From: an uncultured Phascolarctobacterium sp.
GTDB taxonomy: Bacteria; Bacillota; Negativicutes; Acidaminococcales; Acidaminococcaceae
NCBI GenBank assembly: GCA_900541915.1
Contig: UQLS01000007.1
Location: 28,141 to 92,140, forward strand
DNA length: 64,000 nucleotides
Direction of reading: 5' to 3'
Shown here in pieces: positions 52,031 through 59,567 of the stretch. Position 1 is the first letter of the stretch, and the number at the start of each line of letters is the position of its first letter. The notes beneath the pieces were generated by a model. It saw nothing but the letters and a program-made list of their open reading frames with translations, ran no database searches and was not told the origin of the DNA. The position numbers and the translations under genes are program-made.

Positions 52031-53680
52031 GTGAAAGTAAATGTACCCGTAAAAAAGGGCGATAATATAGAATTACAGATTGCCGGACTTGGCAGCAGCG
52101 GTGAAGGTGTTGGCAGGTATGATAGCTTTACTGTCTTTGTACATGGGGCGCTGCCGGAAGAAACTGTGCAGGCTGAAATAGTACTGGTTAAGAAAAATTA
52201 TGCAGTAGGTAAGCTGATAAAGATAATTACAGCTTCTCCGGACAGAGTAGAGCCGGTATGTCCTGTTTATGCCGACTGCGGCGGCTGCCAGCTGCAGCAT
52301 CTTTCTTATGCCGGTCAGCTGCGTATGAAACAGCAGCAGGTTAAAGACGCTTTAACACGTATCGGACATCTTGATACAGAAGTTCTGCCTGTTATTGGCT
52401 GCAATAATCCCTGGAATTATCGTAATAAGATGCAGTTTCCGGCTGCCAGCGGAGCTGAAGGTAAAATCAGTATAGGCTGCTATGCTGCTGCTACTCATAG
52501 TGTTATCGATACAGGCAGCTGTATGATTCAAAAAGAAGCTAATAATGAGGTGCTTACTACAGTTCGCAAATGGATGCAGCGTTATGGAATCAGTGCGTAT
52601 GATGAAAAAACAGGCAAGGGATTGATACGCCATGTAATGAGCCGTGTAGGCGTGCACAGTGGCGAAGTTATGGCTGTACTGATTACTTCTGCTTATGATA
52701 TACCGCATAAGAAAGAGCTGGTAGAATGGCTGACTAAATATGTTCCTAATTTGGTTAGTGTGGTACAAAATATCAATAAAAAGCCTACTAATATAGTCAT
52801 GGGTAATAAAACAAGAGTACTTTATGGACAGCCAACTATAACTGATAGCTTAGGTGCTTTAAGCTTTAATATTTCTGCGCAGTCCTTTTTCCAGGTAAAC
52901 AGTGAGCAGGCTGAGAAGCTGTATAACAAAGCTTTGGAATATGCTGCATTAAGCGGCAACGAAACTGTAGTGGATGTATACTGCGGTACTGGTACTATTT
53001 CACTTTATTTGGCAAAACATGCTGGTAAGGTATATGGTATAGAGATTGTGGCACCTGCTATTGAGGATGCTAAAAAGAATGCTCAGGATAATAACTGCCA
53101 TAATGCAGAATTTATTTTAGGGGATGCTGCAGAAAAACTGCCGCAGCTGCTGGCAGAGGGCGTTAAACCTGATGTAGTTGTTGTTGACCCGCCGCGTGCA
53201 GGCTGTGAGCAGAAGGTACTGAAAGCCATTGCGGATGTTGAACCGCAGCGTATTGTCTATGTTTCATGTAATCCGGCTTCTTTGGCGAGAGATCTTGCTT
53301 ATCTTGCTGAGCGTGGTTATAAAGCAATGGCGGCTCAGCCAGTGGATATGTTCCCGATGACAAGTCATGTGGAGACGGTAGTATCACTTTCCAAGGGAGA
53401 TATCGACCATGATAGTGTTAATATAGAGGTATCTTTAGAAGATATGGATTTTTCTGCGTATAGAGGAAAAGCAACATATAAAGAGATTCAGAATTATGTA
53501 TTAGAAAAATTTAATTTAAAAGTATCAACCTTGAATATATCACAAGTAAAACGTAAATCAGGTATTAGTATGGGAACTAATTATAATAAATTTAAATCTG
53601 AGAATATTAAAATTCCTCAATGTACTCCAGAAAAGGAAGAAGCAATTTTAAATGCTTTAAAACATTTTAATATTATTTAA
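52031..53680 (+). CDS. rlmD: 23S rRNA (uracil-5-)-methyltransferase RlmD with C-terminal extension
   Basis: SAM-dependent methyltransferase (RumA/RlmD family). The TRAM domain (about 1-60), Fe-S cysteines in CPVYADCGGCQLQHL, FFQVNSEQAEKL, CGTGTISLYLA and the catalytic VDPPRAGC and YVSCNPASLARDL region lie in order. I use GTG 52031 (AAAGGAG upstream) over ATG 52010. From about codon 455 (53395) the sequence becomes AT-rich and continues for roughly 90 residues (QVKRKSGI, YNKFKSENIKIPQCTPEKE) past the normal RlmD end, VETVVSLSKGD. See finding. Confidence 0.92.
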   Translation: MKVNVPVKKGDNIELQIAGLGSSGEGVGRYDSFTVFVHGALPEETVQAEIVLVKKNYAVGKLIKIITASPDRVEPVCPVYADCGGCQLQHLSYAGQLRMKQQQVKDALTRIGHLDTEVLPVIGCNNPWNYRNKMQFPAASGAEGKISIGCYAAATHSVIDTGSCMIQKEANNEVLTTVRKWMQRYGISAYDEKTGKGLIRHVMSRVGVHSGEVMAVLITSAYDIPHKKELVEWLTKYVPNLVSVVQNINKKPTNIVMGNKTRVLYGQPTITDSLGALSFNISAQSFFQVNSEQAEKLYNKALEYAALSGNETVVDVYCGTGTISLYLAKHAGKVYGIEIVAPAIEDAKKNAQDNNCHNAEFILGDAAEKLPQLLAEGVKPDVVVVDPPRAGCEQKVLKAIADVEPQRIVYVSCNPASLARDLAYLAERGYKAMAAQPVDMFPMTSHVETVVSLSKGDIDHDSVNIEVSLEDMDFSAYRGKATYKEIQNYVLEKFNLKVSTLNISQVKRKSGISMGTNYNKFKSENIKIPQCTPEKEEAILNALKHFNII

Positions 53681-53688
53681 AATAAAGC

Positions 53689-53725
53689 AACCGTCAGTAT
53701 TGCTACTGACGGTTATTTTATTTTT
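53689..53725 (+). terminator. Terminator of rlmD
   Basis: AACCGTCAGTA/TACTGACGGTT stem followed by ATTTTATTTTTT; it overlaps the 3' end of the opposite-strand HTH gene. Confidence 0.88.
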
Positions 53726-53903
53726 TGTATGCCAACTTGTGTATGTATTCAATCAGAACCTGCTTGGGAATTTTCCATCTACCTTTAAGCATAAAGCAAT
53801 GCATCTCGCCGCTGCGGAAGATTTCATAAGCTGCGTTTTTTCCTATCCCCAGAATCTCTGCAACCTCATCTACCGTCAGCATATCACCGTATTCTTCAAA
53901 CAT
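53718..53903 (-). CDS. Excisionase-like HTH protein
   Basis: A 61-residue MerR/excisionase-type winged HTH (MLTVDEVAEILGIGKNAAYE) followed by WKIPKQVL, the pattern of Xis and helix_turn_helix_17 proteins. Such small proteins direct excision of integrated elements or regulate transcription. The next gene at 54002 encodes a similar HTH protein. Confidence 0.85.
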   Translation of the reverse strand: MFEEYGDMLTVDEVAEILGIGKNAAYEIFRSGEMHCFMLKGRWKIPKQVLIEYIHKLAYKK

Positions 53904-54001
53904 AATTATGATACCCCTTTCAACATTTTTTATAATTATGTTATCTTTAAATTTATTGATAAATTTAGTAAGTTCTTATACATAAGTAAGTGTAAAAAGA
54001 T

Positions 54002-54187
54002 TTACTCAGGTTTGTTATAACGAATAGAGTTTTCAATTAATCTTTCAATAGAATCACGTGGTATAAGATAAGCTTTGCCGCACGTAGTATAAGCAAGCCT
54101 GCCTTCTTTTATAAACTTGTAGACAGTACCGCTGCTGCAATTAAGTATGTAGGCCACTTCTTGCACACGTAGAAATTTTTTATCCAT
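54002..54187 (-). CDS. Second excisionase-like HTH protein
   Basis: A 61-residue protein, MDKKFLRVQEVAYILNCSSG, with the same VxEVAxIL layout and a C-terminal AYLIPRDSIERLI. I use the Met at 54187 with GGAGGTG upstream; the frame extends to 54202. Two such HTH genes in tandem are a sign of mobile-element regulation. Confidence 0.85.
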   Translation of the reverse strand: MDKKFLRVQEVAYILNCSSGTVYKFIKEGRLAYTTCGKAYLIPRDSIERLIENSIRYNKPE

Positions 54188-54308
54188 GATATTCACCTCC
54201 AATCATAGAAATTTACATTTATGTTAGGTATTAAAAGAGGTGAAATAGTAAATTATAAAGAATATTAGTGCTTAATAATAAATATATAATACATAGAGGT
54301 GGAGAAAA

Positions 54309-55838
54309 ATGAGAAACAGGCCAAATTCTCGTAATAGATTTCAACGCAGACAAAGAAGTAATGATGATAGAAATTTTAGAAATATTAATGTCAATGATGA
54401 TATGAACATAGGAGAAAAAATAGCCGGCATTACTCATGGAAATGTAAGTAATGCTAGTTCTAATTATAATAGTGATAAATTCAGGACTCCGAGAGGACAT
54501 GGATTCGCTGCGGAAAATGCCAATCATTTGTATGATCTTTATCATGGAAAAAATGCAAAAATAGTTGGTGATAATAATGCTAAAAATGGAGCTGATAGAT
54601 TAGTTGATGGGGTATATATACAGACTAAATATTGTAAAACTGGCTCAAAGTGTGTAGCAGAATGCTTTGAAAATGGTAAAATGCGTTATCTTAATGCTGA
54701 TGGAACACCTATGCAGATTGAAGTGCCTTCGGATAAATATGATGATGCAATACGAGCTATGCAGGAAAGAATAAGGAGAGGAGAAGTTCCTGGTACAAAT
54801 AATCCCGAAGATGCAAAGAAGATTATAAAAAAGGGTGCTTTTACTTACGAACAAGCTAAAAATATAGCTAAAGCAGGAACTATAGAATCAATAACATATG
54901 ATGCTGCTAATGGTGCAATAATTGCAGTCACAAGTATGGGTATAAGTGCTGTAATTACATTTGCGACATCATGCTGGAATGGAGATGATTTAGAAATTGC
55001 CGCCCAAAAAGCTGCTAGAGTTGGATTAAGTGTAGGTGGAACAACTTTTGCTACATCAATATTAGCGGGTCAAATGTCTAAAACAGCTTTAAATAGTATG
55101 CTGGTTGGCAGTTCTGAAGCTGTTATTTCAGCGTTAGGTCCAAAAGCTTCAGCTTATTTAGTTAACGCTTTTAGAAGTGGAACGAATATTTATGGTGCAG
55201 CAGCTATGAAAAGTGCTGCTAAAATGTTAAGGGGTAATGTTATTACCGGTATTGCGTCTATAGTAGTACTTTCATGTGGCGATATTGCAGATATATTTCA
55301 AGGTAGAATTTCTGGGACTCAGTTATTTAAAAATGTTAGCAAAACAACATCTTCTGTTGTAGGTGGAATAGGTGGCTGGACAGCAGGTGCGTCTTTAGGT
55401 GCGACTATAGGTTCAGTAGTTCCTGGTGTTGGAACTGCCATTGGTGGCTTTGTTGGTGGAATTGCAGGTTCTTTGTTAGGTGGTTCTGCAGCTAATACAG
55501 TAAGTAGTGTTGTTTTAGATAAATTTGTTGAAGATGATGCCAATGAAATGATTGAAATTATAGAGCGTGAATTTAAAGTGCTGGCAGAAGAATTTCTTGT
55601 TAACAAAACAGAAGCTGAATCCATTGCTGATAAATTAAAAGAAAATTTAACTGGTGAAACTTTAAAAGATATGTATGCCGCAGAGAATAGGAGAAAATTT
55701 GCAAGAGAAATATTAGAACCTTATTTTGTTGAAGTAGTTAAAGATAGAGAATTTATTTATTTGCCATCAGCAAAAGAAATGACAGCAGGATTAAAGTCAG
55801 TATTAGAGCAGCTTGATGATGAAGATTGTCATCACTAA
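54309..55838 (+). CDS. Orphan glycine-zipper protein with possible nuclease-like motif
   Basis: A 509-residue protein of no known function. Residues 1-60 are basic and Asn-rich. Residues 60-190 contain GHGFAAEN and VGDNNAKNGADRLVDGVYIQ, with Asp88, Gln105 and Lys107 (D...QxK), a spacing like PD-(D/E)XK nucleases of the Mrr type (inference). Residues 349-397 form a glycine zipper (GGIGGWTAGASLGATIGS, GGFVGGIAGSLLGG), typical of membrane-active or pore proteins. It is AT-rich with distinct codon use. From memory it resembles an uncharacterised family seen in distant bacteria. GAGGTGGAG precedes the ATG. Confidence 0.8.
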   Translation: MRNRPNSRNRFQRRQRSNDDRNFRNINVNDDMNIGEKIAGITHGNVSNASSNYNSDKFRTPRGHGFAAENANHLYDLYHGKNAKIVGDNNAKNGADRLVDGVYIQTKYCKTGSKCVAECFENGKMRYLNADGTPMQIEVPSDKYDDAIRAMQERIRRGEVPGTNNPEDAKKIIKKGAFTYEQAKNIAKAGTIESITYDAANGAIIAVTSMGISAVITFATSCWNGDDLEIAAQKAARVGLSVGGTTFATSILAGQMSKTALNSMLVGSSEAVISALGPKASAYLVNAFRSGTNIYGAAAMKSAAKMLRGNVITGIASIVVLSCGDIADIFQGRISGTQLFKNVSKTTSSVVGGIGGWTAGASLGATIGSVVPGVGTAIGGFVGGIAGSLLGGSAANTVSSVVLDKFVEDDANEMIEIIEREFKVLAEEFLVNKTEAESIADKLKENLTGETLKDMYAAENRRKFAREILEPYFVEVVKDREFIYLPSAKEMTAGLKSVLEQLDDEDCHH

Positions 55839-55873
55839 CTTTAATAAGCCTATATAGTATATTGCAGTACAGA

Positions 55874-55911
55874 ATAGAGATAACCTGATTTACTAGGTTA
55901 TCTCTATTTTT
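55874..55911 (+). terminator. Terminator of the orphan gene
   Basis: ATAGAGATAACCT/AGGTTATCTCTAT 13-bp stem with TTTTTATG tail. Confidence 0.88.
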
Positions 55912-56140
55912 ATGTGACTTTCTTTAAAATTAAATAATAAATATATATAACATATAAAGTAAATAATAGTAATATAGTAATAGTTGAGGTAAAATACAGG
56001 TATATATACTATATATAGTTATAGAGTGGTACAGATAGCTGAAATGGTAGAATAAGTACAGTCATTGGTTATATAGATAAGGGAATACTTTATACTAGAT
56101 ATGTATTTGTACTGCAAATTGTTTTGAAAGGAGTATAAAC
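55912..56140. other. AT-rich intergenic region, possible oriT or promoter of the mob genes
   Basis: Mostly AT, with palindromic CTATATATAG near 56010, direct GTACAG repeats (about 56028 and 56057), and short AGTACA/TGTACT arms around 56055 and 56107. Position just upstream of mobC and the relaxase gene suits an origin of transfer, but no nic consensus was recognised. Confidence 0.3.
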
Positions 56141-56506
56141 ATGGCTGATGCAAAGAAAAATCAGTTACAAATAATCTATTCTAAGAATTATACTGAAGAA
56201 GCGAGTTTGGAAAATAAATATAAAAAAGAAGTAAAAAACTCTGAGCGGGCTATAACTATAAGAGTTACAGAAAAAGAATTTTGTGATATTACTATAAAAT
56301 CCAAAGCCGCCGGTATGAGTAAGACGGAGTTTATCAAACAGGCTGTCAAAAACAGTGATATCAAATTTGTTAATCCTGTTATTATTTCTAAAATTGTTGA
56401 ACTGGACGAGAAGGTTAACCAGCTGAGCTGCAAGGAAAGAGAAGCTGCAAGAGCGGAAGTAAACAGCATCAAAAATGAAATTTTTGCGGGACTGCTGGAA
56501 GGATGA
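56141..56506 (+). CDS. MobC-like relaxosome protein
   Basis: A 121-residue protein with a ribbon-helix-helix-like segment (ITIRVTEKEFCDITIKSKA and AGMSKTEFIKQAVKN) and a helical C-terminus. It matches small plasmid mobilisation accessory proteins of the MobC type that help the relaxase bind oriT. GAAAGGAG lies upstream, and the relaxase gene follows 4 bases after the stop. Confidence 0.82.
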   Translation: MADAKKNQLQIIYSKNYTEEASLENKYKKEVKNSERAITIRVTEKEFCDITIKSKAAGMSKTEFIKQAVKNSDIKFVNPVIISKIVELDEKVNQLSCKEREAARAEVNSIKNEIFAGLLEG

Positions 56507-56510
56507 TATT

Positions 56511-57002
56511 ATGGCTACTTTAAAAATCTTGAACGGAACCTACAGAACTTTGGAAGGCATGATTCAGTATATTGCCGATGACGCAGGACATGATAATGGC
56601 GTGCTGTTTTATTCAGCACGAGGAGCTGACCCTTACAGGGCAGCAAGAGATATGCTCAATGTACAGGCGGCATATAATAATCTTGGCGGAAATGAATACG
56701 TGCAGGTGATATTATCTCTGGCGGAAGATGAAATAAGCAGCCGGGAAGATACTATACGTTTTCAGCAGGCAGTAAAAGATATATCTCATCTGCTGTTCAG
56801 CCAGTACCAATGCCAGGTAGCTTATGCCATACATGGTAATACCGATAATCTGCACGCACATTTTATAATTAATTCTGTACGTTATGTTGACGGCTATAAA
56901 TTACAGATTGGCAAGGGTGAGTTATACCGGCTGAAAGCATCGGTAAGCGATATTTTAGATAGTTATGGATTTAGCAGGATTTTAGGGTATCATGCAGCTT
57001 AA
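56511..57002 (+). CDS. Minimal relaxase (MobA/VirD2-type)
   Basis: A 163-residue relaxase core. The three-His metal motif is in HGNTDNLHAHFIINSV (His108, His115, His117), with candidate catalytic Tyr11 or Tyr20. Full relaxases of this family are 300-500 residues; this one stops right after the catalytic domain, so it is either truncated or a minimal stand-alone enzyme. I use ATG 56511, after AAGGATG; an upstream in-frame ATG (56475) lies inside mobC. Confidence 0.85.
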   Translation: MATLKILNGTYRTLEGMIQYIADDAGHDNGVLFYSARGADPYRAARDMLNVQAAYNNLGGNEYVQVILSLAEDEISSREDTIRFQQAVKDISHLLFSQYQCQVAYAIHGNTDNLHAHFIINSVRYVDGYKLQIGKGELYRLKASVSDILDSYGFSRILGYHAA

Positions 57003-57009
57003 AAATTGA

Positions 57010-57045
57010 AACCGCATTGGAGTAACATCCAATGCGGTTAAGTTT
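57010..57045 (+). terminator. Terminator of the relaxase gene
   Basis: AACCGCATTGG/CCAATGCGGTT stem, then a T-rich tail. Confidence 0.88.
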
Positions 57046-57130
57046 TACTTTTAATAAACCATTTTTTAGAGTTATTCGCTTTGTAAAAATATTCTATTAA
57101 CTAGTCAATGATATCCATGGTTAAGAGTAT

Positions 57131-57165
57131 AAAAACAGCCAGAATCAACAATGATTCTGGCTGTT
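57131..57165 (-). terminator. Terminator of the HD-domain gene
   Basis: AACAGCCAGAATCA/TGATTCTGGCTGTT 14-bp stem. On the minus strand it ends in TTTTT just beyond the stop at 57178. Confidence 0.88.
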
Positions 57166-57177
57166 AGTGTTTTTAGG

Positions 57178-58317
57178 TTATTTTATAATCAGATTTTGAG
57201 TCATTCTTCTGATTTTTTCATATCCGTCATTTTCAGAAGCAATACTGTCGAGATACATCATAGAAAGCTGAGCACCCATATAGTTACGCATTCTGTTAAA
57301 TTGTTCACCTTCCAAAGCAGCCTGAGACAAGCCGTAATCTTTTGCGGCAATAGTTTTAAGCAGCTTTACTGATTTTTGGCAGGCAGGTCCGCTCAAAACA
57401 TAGTCATGGTCGCCAAGGCTGACAATATAACCTTCCTGTTTATGTGGAGTAGGCAGGGTATTTTCTTTAGTAATTATACCGATAGCGACAGGGTCTTTAC
57501 CGGCAATAACAGCGGCAGCAGTAAGGAAGCCTACAACTGCTGCTTCTTCTTTTTGGTTGCCAGGAGTTTGATGAGCGCAAGCTTGAGCTACAATTTCTTC
57601 AGCAGGGAAATTACGGTAAATAACTTCGGCTAAACTGAAAATGTGATGCGCACCGGTACCAGCAATTTGATATTCCGTAAGACTGGATTGGTCTTCTTTC
57701 CATTGGAAAACAAAAGGTTTGGCAAGATCGTGCAGTGCCTGTGCCGCGATAATGATATCTCTGCTTAGGCTACTGTTGAATAAATCAATATATGTATTGT
57801 AAATACCTTCAGAAATTTTCAAGTTTGCTGCAGTATGTGTTGCCAGACCGCCGGGATAAGCATGATGGCTGGCATAGCCGCTGCCGGGAGCAGAATAGAA
57901 GGGCTGAGGCGCAGAGCCTTTATATGGCGGCATAAATTTATTAAGGGGTGTTTTAGCAGTATCAATAAGTCCTAAGGATACTAATTTGTTATAAACTTTT
58001 TCTTTTTGACCAGGCAGTTGGTATTCCTGCATAAAAGTTGGGTTGGGATTTTTTAATATTTCTACAGTCATACGGCGCAGACTGGTATTTTTAATTGTTG
58101 CTGCGCTGTCTAAAATATTTTGATGGCAAATTTGTACTAATTCAGATTCTGCTGCTAATTTTACTGCGTCAGGTAATTGGGAGAAGGGGGTTGCTTTAGC
58201 GCGTGCTTTAGCGGCAAAGGATAATTGAGGGACATTTAAAAAAGCTGCCCCGGCAATGGCTCCGGCAGTAATCTGCAAAAAACTTTTTCTGGAAATTACG
58301 GTATTTGTTGTAGTCAT
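57178..58317 (-). CDS. Exported HD-domain protein
   Basis: A 379-residue protein with a Tat-like signal (SRKSFLQ, hydrophobic stretch about residues 17-35, cleavage near AKA). HD-type metal ligands are visible: GGLATHTAANL, AAQALHDLAKPF (His-Asp), AHHIFSL and AHQTPG. HD proteins hydrolyse phosphate esters; the substrate is unknown. It lies divergent from tatAC, which could export it (inference). AAAGGAGG lies before the ATG. Confidence 0.82.
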   Translation of the reverse strand: MTTTNTVISRKSFLQITAGAIAGAAFLNVPQLSFAAKARAKATPFSQLPDAVKLAAESELVQICHQNILDSAATIKNTSLRRMTVEILKNPNPTFMQEYQLPGQKEKVYNKLVSLGLIDTAKTPLNKFMPPYKGSAPQPFYSAPGSGYASHHAYPGGLATHTAANLKISEGIYNTYIDLFNSSLSRDIIIAAQALHDLAKPFVFQWKEDQSSLTEYQIAGTGAHHIFSLAEVIYRNFPAEEIVAQACAHQTPGNQKEEAAVVGFLTAAAVIAGKDPVAIGIITKENTLPTPHKQEGYIVSLGDHDYVLSGPACQKSVKLLKTIAAKDYGLSQAALEGEQFNRMRNYMGAQLSMMYLDSIASENDGYEKIRRMTQNLIIK

Positions 58318-58524
58318 AATAATCCTCCTTTTATTGACTTGAGTGGAGTATACAATTTATTTATTAGATAAAAATAAACAATAGGTAAAAAAAGTGTAAA
58401 GAGAAGGATATTTGACTGGAATTTAACATTGCAGGAAAAACTTAAAGTATTTTTTACTTTTTATTAATGAGTCTTTTACAGTCATTTATTATATTAGGAA
58501 TGAAAATAAGTGGAGGTGATAAGG

Positions 58525-58734
58525 ATGTTTGGTATTGGTTTTTCTGAAATGCTGATTTTGGCAATTATCGCTTTATTGGTTTTTGGACCTAAACGACTGC
58601 CGGAAATTGGCGGCGCTGTTGGTAAAGGAATGAGAGAATTTAAGCAGGCAGTAAATGGCGAAAGTACTGCTGTCAAAGCGCAGGAGAGCACTCCTGTAGC
58701 TGTTGCTGCAGTAAAGGCAGAGAATGATAAATGA
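58525..58734 (+). CDS. tatA: Sec-independent translocase subunit TatA
   Basis: A 69-residue single-anchor protein with the FG motif: MFGIGFSEMLILAIIALLVFGPKRLPEIG, hinge GGAVGKGMREFKQA, and an acidic tail. ATG 58525 has AGGTGATAAGG upstream; the frame extends back to GTG 58510. Overlaps tatC by 4 bases. Confidence 0.93.
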   Translation: MFGIGFSEMLILAIIALLVFGPKRLPEIGGAVGKGMREFKQAVNGESTAVKAQESTPVAVAAVKAENDK

Positions 58735-59462
58735 GCAGTATATCGCAGGTTTATGCGGATGATAATATCGCTGCAGCCAGTATGACCTTTACGGAACACT
58801 TGGAAGAATTACGTGCCAGAATTTTTAAAATACTTTTGGCAGTATGTCTGGGAATGGCTGCCAGCTATCTTTATATTGACGAGATTATTACGATAATAAC
58901 TTCTCCAGCTGGCAAGTTGTACTATTTGCGTCCGGCTGAGGCATTTTTTATTTATCTTAAAGTTGGTGTAGTCGCCGGACTGGTATTAGCGTCGCCGCTG
59001 GTTTTTTATCAGATATGGGCATTTATTATGCCGGCTTTATCTGTAACGCAGAGATTGCGCCTGTGGCTGGTTGTTTTTAGTTCTGTAAGTTTTTTCTTGG
59101 CTGGGCTGCTTTTTGCATATTCCCTTGTTTTGCCATTAGGACTTAAATTTTTCATGGGCTTTGATACCTTTTATGTACAGCCGATGATTTCTATGGAAAG
59201 TTATATAGACTTTATCCTGATGCTGATACTACCTTTTGGCGTAGTGGCGGAAATGCCTTTAGTTTTAACTCTGGCTGCCTGTGCCGGATTAGTTACAAGC
59301 CAGCTTTTGACAAAAGTCAGGCCTTATGTGATTTTTGGTATTTTTGTTTTAGCTGCAATTATAACTCCGCCGGATGTTGTTTCACAGCTTTTACTGGCAC
59401 TGCCCATGATTGGCTTATATGAAGCAGGTCTTTTGTTTATTAGACATATATTGCGTAAATAA
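58731..59462 (+). CDS. tatC: Sec-independent translocase subunit TatC
   Basis: Six-helix Tat signal receptor, 243 residues. FTEHLEELRARIFKILL (the conserved EELR start) and the first loop RPAEAFFIYLKVGVVAGL are typical; the Glu in FGVVAEMPLVL is also family-conserved. Together with tatA it makes a minimal TatAC system without a TatB. Confidence 0.95.
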   Translation: MSSISQVYADDNIAAASMTFTEHLEELRARIFKILLAVCLGMAASYLYIDEIITIITSPAGKLYYLRPAEAFFIYLKVGVVAGLVLASPLVFYQIWAFIMPALSVTQRLRLWLVVFSSVSFFLAGLLFAYSLVLPLGLKFFMGFDTFYVQPMISMESYIDFILMLILPFGVVAEMPLVLTLAACAGLVTSQLLTKVRPYVIFGIFVLAAIITPPDVVSQLLLALPMIGLYEAGLLFIRHILRK

Positions 59463-59500
59463 TATATTTAACGCTTATTTAACTAAATATACAGCAGTTT

Positions 59501-59521
59501 TTTTACACAAAGATTGTAAAA
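59501..59521 (+). promoter_or_regulatory. Inverted repeat upstream of phoA
   Basis: TTTTACA-N7-TGTAAAA perfect palindrome, 47 bases before the chosen phoA start; a possible operator or Pho-like site. No good -35/-10 pair was found nearby. Confidence 0.45.
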
Positions 59522-59567
59522 TAGCGCTGTAGAATTAAATAAATTTTTTAGTGAAGGGATGATGATT

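Larger units (their letters stand above)
53400..57045. mobile_element. Candidate degenerate or minimal mobile element at the 3' end of rlmD
   Basis: The segment starts at the AT-rich rlmD extension and ends at the terminator after the relaxase gene. Support: base composition shift, two excisionase-like HTH genes, an orphan cargo gene, and MobC-like and relaxase genes. No integrase, transfer genes or right-hand attachment repeat were seen in the window. Boundaries are approximate. Confidence 0.55.

Noticed and set aside
53700..57200. Right-hand attachment repeat matching the rlmD core
   Set aside because: I looked for a second copy of the segment around CATGTGGAGACGGTAG and saw none in the window.
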